The notes beneath the pieces are model-generated. The model had not been told where the DNA came from. It saw only the letters and a list, made by a program, of their open reading frames with translations, and searched no databases. The position numbers and the translations under genes are program-made. From assembly GCA_045543555.1 (NCBI GenBank), contig JAZQMQ010000019.1, forward strand, positions 1-64,000: a stretch of DNA of 64,000 nt. The letters are read 5' to 3'. The DNA comes from Colimorpha_A sp045543555. GTDB lineage: Bacteria; Bacillota; Clostridia; Oscillospirales; CAG-272. Position 1 is the stretch's first letter, and every line of letters starts with the position of its first letter. This document shows, piece after piece, positions 16,804 to 26,417 of the stretch.

Positions 16804-18396
16804 ATGAAAAAAGAAGTAAAAATGGATGCGAATGGATATCGCAAATTCGGTATGCGGGACAAGCTCGCATACGCAGCGGGTGACCTGGGATGTAACATGA
16901 GTTTTTCCCTTAAAAGCACGGTTCAAACGTTCTGGCTCGTTTATATGATGCTTGACACAGGTCTTCTTTCGATACTATTGCTTCTCGTTCAGATCTGGGA
17001 TGCAGTAAACGATCCACTCATCGGCTCGATTATCGATAACGACAGAAGAAAGTACAAGATTGGAAAATTCAAGACCTATATTCTGATAGGTGCTCTCGGT
17101 CTTCTTGTCGGCGGTGCGGCAGTTTTCCTTCCTTTCCCTAATGCACCGGTAGTCGTAAGAGCTATTTTGTTCGTTTTGGGATACATCGTGTGGGATGCCT
17201 TCTACACCATCGCAAACGTTCCCTACGGATCAATGCTTTCCGTCGTAACCGAAGACGTCGGTGAGCGTGCACAGCTGTCCACCTGGAGATCGATAGGCTC
17301 TATGGTTGGTAACATTCTTCCTATGGTGATCCTTCCCATGCTTATTTGGAAAAAGGTAACTTATACCGGAAAGACCGACTTCCTTGATAAGATCTATATT
17401 CCCGAAGAATCCAAGGAGATTTTCAATCAATTTCTGCACATAAATCCCGAAACAAAGCTTCCTTATGAAATTGGGGACAAATTCTTGAACCCCCTTACCG
17501 GTAAGCAGGTTGAGATCCTGATAGGTAAAAATGCCTTCTTAGCCGCATTGGTTATGGGTATTATAGGCTTTATTGCGTTCGTTATCATGATCAAGAATAT
17601 AACCATTCGTGTTGACGAAAATGCAGTTAAGACCAATGAGTCTGTAGAAAAATTCAATATATTCAAGGCATTCGGCAAATTTATGAAGAACCGTCCCGCA
17701 GTTGGTGCAACTATTGCAGCAATGGGTATGTTCCTCGGAATGAACGCCGCTACCACCGCCACGACGATCATGTTTGCTACGTATTTCAACATGGCTTCCC
17801 TGTCCGGTATCGTACAGCTTATCGGATTCATTCCCATGTTCTTCTTCTTGCCGTTCATCACCAAGATCGTCAAGAAGCTCGGTAAGAAGGAAGCTTCCGT
17901 TATAGGCACCTTCGTTTCTCTCGCCGGCGGACTCGTTATGCTTGTATTCCCGATGATAAGCGACGTCACGGTCGCTCTCATCGTATATCTCATCGGCCTT
18001 GTAGTGTTCGGAATCGGAATGGGTGTCTACACCTGCGTATCCTGGGCTATGATGGGAGATGCTATTGATTACAACGAATGGAAATTCGGAACACGCGAGG
18101 AAGGAACCGTTTATTCTATCCACTCGTTTTTCCGTAAGCTTGCTCAGGGTATCGGCCCGTCTGTAGTTCTTCTCATTATGGGTTGGCTCGGTTACAGAGC
18201 AGAGCTCGGAACTATACTTCAGTCCCCTGAGACAGCAAAGAATATGTGTTGGCTCGTTGCAGGTCTTTATATGTTCAGCGCAGTGGTTCAGTTTATCGGA
18301 CTGGCTGTTATATATAATCTCGACAGAAAGACCCTTGATAAGATGAACGAAGAGCTGGCGGCAAGAAAGGTCGCTCAAGAACCTACTGAAAAATAA
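16804..18396 (+). CDS. GPH-family sugar:cation symporter
   Basis: 530 residues with about 12 membrane helices. The N terminus has FGMRDKLAYAAGDLGCNMSF, the hallmark of the glycoside-pentoside-hexuronide family, and VQIWDAVNDPLIGSIIDN follows in loop 2-3. Later MMGDAIDYNEWKFGTREEG is the family's conserved cytoplasmic loop, and FFRKLAQGIGPSVVL follows. Likely imports a glucuronide, galacturonide or oligosaccharide for the neighbouring GH2 enzyme and uxu genes. A TATAAT lies at about 16744. A terminator separates it from the GH2 gene. Substrate inferred from context. Confidence 0.92.
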   Translation: MKKEVKMDANGYRKFGMRDKLAYAAGDLGCNMSFSLKSTVQTFWLVYMMLDTGLLSILLLLVQIWDAVNDPLIGSIIDNDRRKYKIGKFKTYILIGALGLLVGGAAVFLPFPNAPVVVRAILFVLGYIVWDAFYTIANVPYGSMLSVVTEDVGERAQLSTWRSIGSMVGNILPMVILPMLIWKKVTYTGKTDFLDKIYIPEESKEIFNQFLHINPETKLPYEIGDKFLNPLTGKQVEILIGKNAFLAALVMGIIGFIAFVIMIKNITIRVDENAVKTNESVEKFNIFKAFGKFMKNRPAVGATIAAMGMFLGMNAATTATTIMFATYFNMASLSGIVQLIGFIPMFFFLPFITKIVKKLGKKEASVIGTFVSLAGGLVMLVFPMISDVTVALIVYLIGLVVFGIGMGVYTCVSWAMMGDAIDYNEWKFGTREEGTVYSIHSFFRKLAQGIGPSVVLLIMGWLGYRAELGTILQSPETAKNMCWLVAGLYMFSAVVQFIGLAVIYNLDRKTLDKMNEELAARKVAQEPTEK

Positions 18397-18405
18397 TTAG
18401 GCTTC

Positions 18406-18439
18406 AAGGCGTCTGACCTCAGTGATCGGACGCCTTTTT
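18406..18439 (+). terminator. Terminator after the GPH symporter
   Basis: AAGGCGTCTGACC and GGTCAGA-like return arm ending GGACGCCTT with TTTTTG. It lies before the GH2 start at 18465, so some readthrough or a separate promoter must feed that gene. Confidence 0.7.
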
Positions 18440-18464
18440 GGGCAAATATCATAAGGAGAAAACA

Positions 18465-20750
18465 ATGAGAAACGTTATTAATCTTAATAAAAATTGGAAG
18501 TTCGTCAAGAATACCGCTGATATCACGTTGAATGACGGTATTGCCGTTGATCTTCCTCACACCTGGAATGCCGAGGACGGCTTCGACGGCGGAAACGATT
18601 ACTTCCGCGGCAGCTGCCTCTATAAGAAGGTAATTGAAAAGTCCGTTTTACCCGAAGCAGACCTTTATTATCTCGAATTCAGAGGAGCAAACTCCTCATC
18701 CGACGTTTATGTTGGTGGCAAAAAGCTTGCTCATCACGACGGCGGTTACTCGACTTGGAGAGTAAATATCACAGACGAGATCAAGGATATAACCGAAATT
18801 GCTGTCGTTGTGGACAATTCTCCCTGCGATACCGTCTATCCTCAGATGGCTGACTTCACGTTCTACGGCGGTATTTACAGAGACGTGAATCTTGTATGCG
18901 TAAATAACTCGCACTTTGACCTCGATTACTACGGTGCCCCCGGAATTAAGATCACTCCCACAGTAAACGGAACCGATGCTACCGTTGAGGTTGAAGCATT
19001 TGTGAAAAACATTTCTGACGGACAGACTCTTGTTTATACCATCTACGACAAAGAGGAGAACGAGCTTCAGAAGATAGAATCAACCGAAACAAAAGCTATA
19101 TTTGAGATAAAAGACGTTCACCTTTGGAACGGTAGAAAGGACCCCTATCTTTACTGCTGTGAAATTGAGATCACCGAAAACGGAGAGGTTCTTGACAACG
19201 TATGCAGCCGTTTCGGATGCCGTACCTTTAAGATCGATCCAAACAACGGATTTATCCTTAACGGTGAGGAATACCCCCTTCGCGGAGTCTCTCGCCATCA
19301 GGACAGATGGGGCGTCGGTAACGCACTTCTTCCCAAGCACCACAAGGAAGATATAGACCTTATATGTGAAGTAGGAGCAACCACGATCCGTCTTGCTCAC
19401 TATCAGCACGATCAGTATTTCTATGATCTTTGTGACGAAAAAGGTCTTGTGATCTGGGCTGAGATCCCCTACATTTCAAAGCATATGCCCACTGGCCGTG
19501 AAAATACCATTTCTCAAATGAAGGAGCTCATCTCACAAAACTATAATCATGCTTCGATAGTAGTGTGGGGACTTTCAAACGAGATATCAATAGGCGGATC
19601 CGACGAGGACCTTCTCGAAAATCACCGTATCCTGAACGATCTCGTTCACGAGATGGATAAGACCCGTCTGACTACGATAGCGGCGGTTTCCATGTGCAAG
19701 ATGGAGGACCCATATCTCCTCATTGCCGACGTAGTTTCCTATAACCATTACTTCGGTTGGTACGGTGGTGACACTACCATGAACGGACCTTGGTTCGACA
19801 AGTTCCACGCTATGCACCCCACCATTCCGATCGGATGCTCCGAGTACGGCTGTGAGGCTCTCAACTGGCATACATCAACTCCCAAGCAGGGCGATTATAC
19901 CGAGGAATATCAGGCTTACTATCATGAGGAGCTTATAAAGCAGCTCTTTACCCGTAAGTATATCTGGGCAACTCACGTGTGGAATATGTTTGACTTCGGT
20001 GCCGATGCAAGAGCAGAGGGCGGAGAAAACGGTCAGAACCACAAGGGTCTTGTCACAATGGACAGGAAATACAAAAAGGACGCCTTCTACGCATACAAGG
20101 CATGGCTCGTTTCCCCTGAGACAGACCCCTTCGTTCATCTTTGCTCAAAGAGATATATAGACCGTGTTGAAGATGTTACCAAGGTGACCGTTTACTCCAA
20201 TCTTCCCGAGGTTGAGCTCTTTGTAAACGGTGAGAGCATCGGCAAAAAGACCGCATCCGACCACTTCTTCTACTTCGACGTTCCCAACGTTGGTGAGAGC
20301 AAGATCGTAGCTAAAGCCGACGATCTTACCGACGAAGGAACTATCCGCAAGGTAGACGAAATGAATATGGATTACGTTCTTGTAGAAAAGGGCGCGGTTC
20401 TTAACTGGTTTGACGTTACTGCTCCCGAGGGCAGATTCTCCCTTAACGATAAAATCTCCGACATCATGGAAAGTAAGCGCGGAAAGCTCTGGCTTATCGG
20501 AATGGCTCTCAAGCTCAAGAAAAAGATGGATGCAGGCAAAAAGGCATCGAAGGGTGAGAAGAAATCCGGAGGATTTGAAGTTGATCTCAAGGGCGGACAC
20601 GGCAGCGATATTATGCAAATGCTCGGTGGGTTCAGCGTTCTTCGCCTCACGAGCATGATGGGTATGATGAACATATCCTTTACCAAGGAAGAGCTTCTTA
20701 AGATAAACAAAAAGCTTAACCGAATCAAAAAGCCAAAGAAGCTTCGCTGA
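18465..20750 (+). CDS. Glycoside hydrolase family 2 (beta-glucuronidase or beta-galactosidase)
   Basis: 761 residues from ATG 18465 (RBS AAGGAG). Domains in order: sugar-binding jelly roll (about 1-170), immunoglobulin-like (170-270), TIM barrel from about 280 with PLRGVSRHQDRWGVGNAL, acid/base Glu in VVWGLSNEIS and nucleophile Glu in GCSEYGCEAL, then NHKGLVTMDRKYKKDAF. The NxK in that stretch occurs in glucuronidases but also in beta-galactosidases, so it does not decide. Beside uxu genes, a glucuronide substrate is attractive. The last 100 residues are a Lys/Met-rich extension not seen in classic GH2 enzymes. No signal peptide, so cytoplasmic. Confidence 0.88.
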   Translation: MRNVINLNKNWKFVKNTADITLNDGIAVDLPHTWNAEDGFDGGNDYFRGSCLYKKVIEKSVLPEADLYYLEFRGANSSSDVYVGGKKLAHHDGGYSTWRVNITDEIKDITEIAVVVDNSPCDTVYPQMADFTFYGGIYRDVNLVCVNNSHFDLDYYGAPGIKITPTVNGTDATVEVEAFVKNISDGQTLVYTIYDKEENELQKIESTETKAIFEIKDVHLWNGRKDPYLYCCEIEITENGEVLDNVCSRFGCRTFKIDPNNGFILNGEEYPLRGVSRHQDRWGVGNALLPKHHKEDIDLICEVGATTIRLAHYQHDQYFYDLCDEKGLVIWAEIPYISKHMPTGRENTISQMKELISQNYNHASIVVWGLSNEISIGGSDEDLLENHRILNDLVHEMDKTRLTTIAAVSMCKMEDPYLLIADVVSYNHYFGWYGGDTTMNGPWFDKFHAMHPTIPIGCSEYGCEALNWHTSTPKQGDYTEEYQAYYHEELIKQLFTRKYIWATHVWNMFDFGADARAEGGENGQNHKGLVTMDRKYKKDAFYAYKAWLVSPETDPFVHLCSKRYIDRVEDVTKVTVYSNLPEVELFVNGESIGKKTASDHFFYFDVPNVGESKIVAKADDLTDEGTIRKVDEMNMDYVLVEKGAVLNWFDVTAPEGRFSLNDKISDIMESKRGKLWLIGMALKLKKKMDAGKKASKGEKKSGGFEVDLKGGHGSDIMQMLGGFSVLRLTSMMGMMNISFTKEELLKINKKLNRIKKPKKLR

Positions 20751-20760
20751 TATAACATTA

Positions 20761-20796
20761 TAAGGAACGACGGCAACACCGTCGTTCCTTATTTAT
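20761..20796 (+). terminator. Terminator after GH2
   Basis: TAAGGAACGACGG and CCGTCGTTCCTTA form a 13-bp stem with a five-base loop and T-rich tail. Confidence 0.85.
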
Positions 20797-20798
20797 TG

Positions 20799-20827
20799 TT
20801 GACTTTTGGATATAATAGTGTTATAAT
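20799..20827 (+). promoter_or_regulatory. Promoter of the YdcF-like gene
   Basis: TTGACT (20799-20804), 17 bases, TATAAT (20822-20827), 27 bases before the start codon at 20855. Confidence 0.75.
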
Positions 20828-20854
20828 TGCTTTAGTATAAATCGGAGGTGCTGA

Positions 20855-21595
20855 ATGAACAAAGCGGTAACCGCCACTGCTGTGACATGTGCTCTTATAT
20901 TCGGTGCTCTTCTGCTTGTTAACGCCGTCTACGTTACGTTTGTTTCAAGCTTCACATTAGGCATTGTGCTCACTTACCTTCTGAGCGGATGCTTTGCGGC
21001 CTTCGCTATCTTCTTCAAGAAGATCCCGAAATGGCTGAAAATAACGTTTGTTATATGTATTTCACTTGAGCTTATCCTCATATCCTTCTTGTTCATTTAC
21101 GGCGCTGAAGACAACGTTACCTACAAAGAGGATGCGGTAATCGTTCTGGGTGCAGGAATTCGCGGTGACTTGCCCTCCCGTACGTTACGTAACCGTCTCG
21201 ACCGCGCTATAGAATACCACTTCAAAAACCCAAAAGCACTGATAGTGGTCAGCGGCGGTCAAGGCTACAATGAGAAATACAGCGAAGCTTACGTTATGGA
21301 GAAATATCTTGTGTCTCAGGGGGTAGATCCTTCGATCATCATAAAAGAAGACCGTTCAACAAGCACGCAGGAAAACTTCAGGTTTACAAAGGAAATACTG
21401 GACTCCATACTCGGTTATGAGTATAAAACAGCATATATTACAAACGGATTCCATATATACCGTGCAGGCCGTTATGCCGATTCCGTCGGTTTAAAAAACG
21501 TCACTCATCTCCATGGGTCAACTCCGCTCGCGACGGTGGTCCCAGACGGCTTGAGAGAAAGCTTAGCGGTACTTTATCAATGGGTATTTAATTGA
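20855..21595 (+). CDS. YdcF/ElyC-family (DUF218) membrane protein
   Basis: 246 residues. Three hydrophobic helices in the first 85 residues, then the DUF218 domain: AVIVLGAGIRGDLPSRTLRN, ALIVVSGGQG, SEAYVMEKYL, KEDRSTSTQENFRF and a C-terminal GFHIYRAGRYA. ElyC/SanA relatives act in envelope or peptidoglycan homeostasis, but the reaction is unsettled. Own promoter; the aldo/keto reductase gene begins 16 bases after its stop, so the two are probably co-transcribed. Confidence 0.88.
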   Translation: MNKAVTATAVTCALIFGALLLVNAVYVTFVSSFTLGIVLTYLLSGCFAAFAIFFKKIPKWLKITFVICISLELILISFLFIYGAEDNVTYKEDAVIVLGAGIRGDLPSRTLRNRLDRAIEYHFKNPKALIVVSGGQGYNEKYSEAYVMEKYLVSQGVDPSIIIKEDRSTSTQENFRFTKEILDSILGYEYKTAYITNGFHIYRAGRYADSVGLKNVTHLHGSTPLATVVPDGLRESLAVLYQWVFN

Positions 21596-21611
21596 AAAAG
21601 GATAATAAATT

Positions 21612-22724
21612 ATGTTAGGTTTTGAAAAGGCAAAGAAAAACTTTGGATTCGGATGTATGCGTCTTCCGATGAAGAACGACGAGGTCGATTATGACGAATT
21701 CAATAAAATGATAGACGCCTTTATGGACGCGGGGTTCAACTATTTTGACACCGCAAGAGGATATATCAGCGGAAAAAGTGAGATAGCACTCCGCGATTGT
21801 CTTACCTCCCGTTATCCGAGAGAAAGCTACGTGCTCGTTGATAAGCTTTCAAATCATCTTTTTAACAGTGAAGAAGAGATCCGCCCCGTATTCGAGGATC
21901 AGCTCCGTGTTCTCGGCGTTGATTATCTCGATTTTTACCTCATGCACGCCCAAAGCGCATCGTCCTTTGAAAAATACAAGGCGTGCCGCGCTTATGAGAC
22001 CGCTTTTGATCTCAAAAAGGAGGGCAAAATAAGATACGTCGGACTTTCCTTCCATGATAAAGCAACCGTGCTTGATCAGATACTCACCGAGTATCCCGAG
22101 CTTGACATAGTACAGATACAGTTCAACTATGCCGACTATGAGGACGAAAGCGTTGAGGGTCGCAAGGTCTACGAGGTGTGCCGTAAGCACGGTAAGCCCG
22201 TTATCGTTATGGAGCCTGTTAAGGGCGGAAGCTTAATAAATCTTCCTGCAGAGGCTCAGGCAATATTCGACGGTCTTAACGGAGGCTCTAACGCTTCTTA
22301 CGCGATAAGATACACCGCGTCCTTCGAAGGCGTTGTAATGGTTCTTTCAGGAATGGGTAATATGGATATGATGAACGACAACCTTTCGTTTATGACCGAC
22401 TTCAAGCCGCTTAGCGAGGAAGAGTTTGAGGCTGTTAAACAGGTTTGCGGCATATTCCGCTCAAAAGATATCATCCCCTGCACCGCCTGCAAATACTGCG
22501 TTGACGGTTGCCCCATGTCGATTGCTATTCCCGATCTTTTTGCTTGTCTAAACGGCAAAAAGCACTTTAAAAATTGGAACACCTCCTATTACTACTCCTT
22601 ACATACCGAAAACGGAGGCATGGCAAGTGACTGCATAAAGTGCGGAAACTGCGAAAACGTTTGCCCTCAGCATCTCAAGATAACAGAGCTTCTTGAAGAC
22701 ATTGCAAAGGAATTTGAAAAATAA
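21612..22724 (+). CDS. Aldo/keto reductase with C-terminal 4Fe-4S ferredoxin motifs
   Basis: 370 residues. AKR barrel at residues 1-280 with GFGCMRLP, NYFDTARGYISGKSE (catalytic Asp and Tyr), MHAQSA and VMEPVKGGSL. The C-terminal 90 residues carry two cysteine clusters, CTACKYCVDGCP and CIKCGNCENVCP, typical of two 4Fe-4S clusters in the clostridial AKR-ferredoxin family. The physiological substrate of this class is not settled. Ends just before a bidirectional terminator. Confidence 0.92.
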   Translation: MLGFEKAKKNFGFGCMRLPMKNDEVDYDEFNKMIDAFMDAGFNYFDTARGYISGKSEIALRDCLTSRYPRESYVLVDKLSNHLFNSEEEIRPVFEDQLRVLGVDYLDFYLMHAQSASSFEKYKACRAYETAFDLKKEGKIRYVGLSFHDKATVLDQILTEYPELDIVQIQFNYADYEDESVEGRKVYEVCRKHGKPVIVMEPVKGGSLINLPAEAQAIFDGLNGGSNASYAIRYTASFEGVVMVLSGMGNMDMMNDNLSFMTDFKPLSEEEFEAVKQVCGIFRSKDIIPCTACKYCVDGCPMSIAIPDLFACLNGKKHFKNWNTSYYYSLHTENGGMASDCIKCGNCENVCPQHLKITELLEDIAKEFEK

Positions 22725-22730
22725 TAAATA

Positions 22731-22770
22731 TTGCCGCCGATGTGTTTTTACACATCGGCGGCACGCTTTT
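22731..22770. terminator. Bidirectional terminator
   Basis: GCCGCCGATGTGT and ACACATCGGCGGC (13 bp) between convergent genes ending at 22724 and 22769; both flanks are T/A-rich. Confidence 0.85.
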
Positions 22771-24253
22771 ATTTATTATTTGATTCTTCCTGAAGTGTCT
22801 TTTTTATCTGCGCTTCATTTGCTCTTGAAAGCGTGAATATGAATTCGCAGTATTCGCCGTACTTACTCTTTACCCATATTTCCTCGTTATGAGCGTCGAT
22901 TATGGATTTACTTATATACAGTCCAAGACCTACTCCAGTCTTATCAAGTCCTCTGCTCTTATCGGTCTTATAGAAACGGTCGAATACTCTTGGAAGCTCC
23001 TCGCTCTTTATTCCGTCGCCTTCATTATAGACCGAAACAAAGATCTTTCTGCTTTTTTCGGTTATTCTGATCCTATATTTTCCGCCCTCTCTTGAGAATT
23101 TGACGGCGTTATCGCAGATATTATAAAGGATCTGATATATTGCGTCCCTGTCGGCATTTACGAGGATGTTTTCCTCATCAACCTCAAATTCAACGTCAAG
23201 ACGCTTTTTATCGATCTTCTGCTCGAAGGAAATGAGAATAACTCTCGCCATTTCACAGATATCGAATGCTCTCATCGTGAATTTACGCTCACCTGCCTGA
23301 ATTCTCGAAACGTCAAGAAGCGCCGCCACCAAGCGCGAGAGTCTTCTTATCTCGTCACCTATCATTCGCAGGTAATATTCGTGCTTTTCCTTTGGTATCG
23401 TTCCGTCGAGAATACCGTCGATAAATCCCGATATTGTGGTCATTGGGGTTCTGAGATCGTGGGAAACGTTTGAAAGGAATGAGCTTCTGGTGTTTTCGAG
23501 GTTGGAAAGCGACGCAGCCATATCGTTGAATGCCACTGCAAGCTCTGCGATCTCATCCCTTCCTCTGACGGGGACTCTTACGTCGAGTCTTCCAGATGCA
23601 AATGCCTTCGCGGCGACCGACATATTCTTTAACGGACTTATAATTCTGTCGCTTATAAAATATACTGCGATCAATGCGGCAAGCATAACCCACAGGCAAG
23701 TCATAATTATTGCCTTTACCGTGGTCCTCATAAGGTTATTTATTCTCTCGGACTCCACGCAGGCAAATACGTATCCCTCTGTCTCGCCTTGGACAATAAT
23801 AGGAATACCTCTTACGTGGTGATTATTGGGAAGAAGGCCATTTAGATCTCCATGTCCATTGTATGAGCTGTTACCAAGCGCTTCAAGTATAGCCGAAGGA
23901 AGCACATAACCTGAAGCATTAAGCCCACCTTGCACGTTATATACCTTAACTTTACCCTCAGCATTGAAGAGTATCATCGTAATGTCTCTGTTGAACTTTG
24001 AAGGAGCAGTTACGTATGCCTTAATCTCATCGGTATAATCCGAAACAAATTCATCAAGTGATTTTTTTTCGTCTTTTAACCGTTGCTCAAAATAGTGCTT
24101 TGCTGAAACCGAGACCTCGGAAAGCTCCTCTCTTGTGCTTTCATTGTAATAATTACCCATCATTGAGCTTACGAGTATTGCAAGCATTACAAAGCTGACT
24201 ATTATTATCGACATGAAAGCCGTTATATATTTTGTAAAAATACTCTTGAACAT
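22769..24253 (-). CDS. Sensor histidine kinase
   Basis: 494 residues from ATG 24253. A first membrane helix near residue 10-30, an extracellular sensor of about 140 residues, a second helix (VKAIIMTCLWVMLAALIAVY), a HAMP segment with PLKNMSVAAKAFASGRLDVR, the phosphoacceptor H-box SHDLRTPMTTISGF, the N-box NICDNAVKF, DRFYKTDKSR and G2 KTGVGLGLYI. It pairs with the response regulator upstream. A GC-rich hairpin (24285-24307) lies in the gap between the two genes and may tune the regulator:kinase ratio. The signal is unknown. Confidence 0.93.
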   Translation of the reverse strand: MFKSIFTKYITAFMSIIIVSFVMLAILVSSMMGNYYNESTREELSEVSVSAKHYFEQRLKDEKKSLDEFVSDYTDEIKAYVTAPSKFNRDITMILFNAEGKVKVYNVQGGLNASGYVLPSAILEALGNSSYNGHGDLNGLLPNNHHVRGIPIIVQGETEGYVFACVESERINNLMRTTVKAIIMTCLWVMLAALIAVYFISDRIISPLKNMSVAAKAFASGRLDVRVPVRGRDEIAELAVAFNDMAASLSNLENTRSSFLSNVSHDLRTPMTTISGFIDGILDGTIPKEKHEYYLRMIGDEIRRLSRLVAALLDVSRIQAGERKFTMRAFDICEMARVILISFEQKIDKKRLDVEFEVDEENILVNADRDAIYQILYNICDNAVKFSREGGKYRIRITEKSRKIFVSVYNEGDGIKSEELPRVFDRFYKTDKSRGLDKTGVGLGLYISKSIIDAHNEEIWVKSKYGEYCEFIFTLSRANEAQIKKTLQEESNNK

Positions 24254-24321
24254 TTTTTCTGTCCTTACTGTAAATAGCACTTAAGGCGGTACGTTTGACG
24301 CACCGCCCGAATTTTGATTTA

Positions 24322-25011
24322 TCAGGAAAGAAGCTCGAATTTGTAGCCTACTCCCCATACGGTCTTAAGTATCCAGCTTTCAGATACTCCCTCAAGCTTT
24401 TCGCGCAGACGCTTAACGTGAACGTCAACGGTTCTTGAGTCGCCGAGATAGTCAAATCCCCAAACCTTATCAAGCAACTGATCTCTTGTGAATACTCTGT
24501 TGTAGTTGGACGCAAGGAAGTAGAGAAGCTCAAGCTCCTTTGGAGGAATATCCACTGCCTTACCGTTTAATTTAAGCTCGTACTTCTGACGGCTTATCTC
24601 TATATTGTCAAACTTGATAGTTTCCTCATCGTTCTCGTTGCTTCTGCCTGAGGAACGACGAAGAACTGCCTTAACGCGCGCAGAAAGCTCCTTCATATCG
24701 AAGGGCTTTACTACGAAATCGTCGGCACCGAGCTCAAGACCGAGCACCTTGTCGAAAACGTCGCCCTTTGCGGTGATCATAATAACAGGCTTGTTTGACA
24801 CCTCTCTGATCTCGCGGCATACCTGCCAGCCGTCCTTTTTAGGAAGCATAATGTCGAGAAGCACGAGGTCGGGCTCGTACATTTTGAAATAGCTGATACC
24901 CTCAGCTCCGTCGTTTGCTGTTTTTACCTCATAGCCCTCTTTTTCAAAATAAATTTTAAGAAGGTCGCAAATGCCGCTTTCATCGTCTACTACAAGAATC
25001 TTAGTTCCCAT
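24322..25011 (-). CDS. OmpR/PhoB-family response regulator
   Basis: 229 residues. Receiver domain (1-120) with KILVVDDESGICDLLKIYF, the phosphoacceptor Asp in PDLVLLDIMLP, Thr/Ala and Lys in VIMITAKGD and ADDFVVKPFDM. A winged-helix DNA-binding domain (130-229) carries PPKELELLYFLASNYNRVF and SRTVDVHVKRLREKL. First gene of a two-gene operon with the kinase 68 bases downstream. Target genes cannot be told from the sequence. Confidence 0.94.
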   Translation of the reverse strand: MGTKILVVDDESGICDLLKIYFEKEGYEVKTANDGAEGISYFKMYEPDLVLLDIMLPKKDGWQVCREIREVSNKPVIMITAKGDVFDKVLGLELGADDFVVKPFDMKELSARVKAVLRRSSGRSNENDEETIKFDNIEISRQKYELKLNGKAVDIPPKELELLYFLASNYNRVFTRDQLLDKVWGFDYLGDSRTVDVHVKRLREKLEGVSESWILKTVWGVGYKFELLS

Positions 25012-25178
25012 GTTATTACCTCTTCTCTTTTCGGCTGTCGCCTATTTATTAACTTCGTTATTTTTTTAACCAAGTTCATAATACCATATTTTTCCCCTCT
25101 ATGTGTGAATGAGTTGTTAACTTTTTTTGATTTTTAAGTGATGAAATGCATAATATTATTTTTTGAGCCGAAATACTC

Positions 25179-25207
25179 TTGCAAAAAAATATTTTTCGTT
25201 ATATAAT
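25179..25207 (+). promoter_or_regulatory. Promoter of ychF
   Basis: TTGCAA (25179-25184), 17-base spacer, TATAAT (25202-25207), about 45 bases before the start at 25253. Confidence 0.75.
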
Positions 25208-25252
25208 GTAGGCTGATAATTAATTTCTTGACATCTGAAAGGTACATATAAT

Positions 25253-26347
25253 ATGAAGATAGGTATAGTGGGACTTCCTAACGTAGGAAAGAGCACCCTT
25301 TTTAACGCCATAACCAACGCGGGAGCAGAGACCGCAAACTATCCATTCTGCACCATTGAACCCAACGTAGGAGTTGTTGCGGTTCCCGATTACCGTCTGG
25401 ACGTTCTTGCAAAGATGTATAATCCCGAAAAATATACTCCTGCAGTAATAGAGTTCGTTGATATCGCAGGTCTAGTTGAAGGCGCCTCCAGAGGTGAAGG
25501 CCTCGGTAACAAATTCCTTTCTCACATCAGAGAGGTTGATGCGATCGCCCACGTTGTACGTTGCTTTGAGAACTCCAACATCATCCACGTCAGCGGAACA
25601 GTAGATGCTCTTCGCGACGTTGATATTATAAATATGGAGCTTATACTTTCAGATATTGAGCTTATCGAAAAGCGTATTGACCGTGTCACCAAGGCTATGA
25701 AGGGAGATAAGACTCTCGCCTCCGAGCTTGAGCTTTTGAACAGAGTAAAAGCACATCTCGACGAGGGAAAGAGCGCTCGATCCATCGAACTGACCGAGGA
25801 CGAGGCGGCTCTTCTCGACCAGTCTCCCCTGCTCTCCCGCAAGCCCGTAATTTACGTTGCAAACATAGGTGAAACCGAGGTGTCCGGAGATTACGAAAAC
25901 AACCCCAACTATCAGGCGCTCAAAAAGTTTGCTGAGGACGAAAGCTCGGGCATCATTCCCGTTTGCGCAGGTATCGAGGCTGAAATTGCCGAGCTTGAGG
26001 GTGAAGACAAGGAAATGTTCTTAACCGAAATGGGACTTACCGAAAGCGGTCTTGATCGTCTTATCAAGGCAGGTTATTCCCTTCTCGGACTTATCAGCTA
26101 TCTTACAGGCGGTCCTTCCGAGGTCAGAGCGTGGACTATAACCAAGGGCACGAAGGCTCCTCAGGCTGCAGGTAAAATCCACTCCGACTTTGAGCGTGGA
26201 TTCATTCGCGCAGAGGTTATTGCATTTGACGATCTCGTTGCCTGCGGTACTATGGCTGTTGCAAAGGAAAAGGGCCTTGTGCGCTCCGAGGGTAAGGAGT
26301 ACGTTATGAAGGACGGAGACGTAGTTCTCTTCCGTTTCAACGTTTGA
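25253..26347 (+). CDS. ychF: Redox-regulated ATPase YchF/OLA1
   Basis: 364 residues. Obg-like P-loop GTPase fold: G1 GLPNVGKSTLFNAI, DIAGLVEGASRGEGLGNKFL (G3 region), VANIGE in place of the NKxD specificity motif (a YchF trait that goes with ATP use), a coiled-coil insert around residues 130-200, and a TGS domain with TGGPSEVRAWTITKGTKAPQ at the C terminus. YchF binds ribosomes and is linked to stress and translation fidelity. Single gene with its own promoter and terminator. Confidence 0.96.
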   Translation: MKIGIVGLPNVGKSTLFNAITNAGAETANYPFCTIEPNVGVVAVPDYRLDVLAKMYNPEKYTPAVIEFVDIAGLVEGASRGEGLGNKFLSHIREVDAIAHVVRCFENSNIIHVSGTVDALRDVDIINMELILSDIELIEKRIDRVTKAMKGDKTLASELELLNRVKAHLDEGKSARSIELTEDEAALLDQSPLLSRKPVIYVANIGETEVSGDYENNPNYQALKKFAEDESSGIIPVCAGIEAEIAELEGEDKEMFLTEMGLTESGLDRLIKAGYSLLGLISYLTGGPSEVRAWTITKGTKAPQAAGKIHSDFERGFIRAEVIAFDDLVACGTMAVAKEKGLVRSEGKEYVMKDGDVVLFRFNV

Positions 26348-26356
26348 TCTTTAATA

Positions 26357-26387
26357 AAAGAAGCCTCGCACGTCGAGGTTTCTTTGA
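26357..26387 (+). terminator. Terminator after ychF
   Basis: AAAGAAGCCTCG and CGAGGTTTCTTT around a five-base loop, 10 bases after the stop. Confidence 0.7.
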
Positions 26388-26417
26388 TATTTGCTTATTT
26401 TATGAGGAGGAAATGAT

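Noticed and set aside
17539..18378. 279-residue minus-strand open frame
   Set aside because: Antisense of the GPH symporter, composition only.
20031..20048. NxK motif as proof of beta-glucuronidase
   Set aside because: The same N-x-K-G stretch occurs in many GH2 beta-galactosidases, so it does not settle the substrate.
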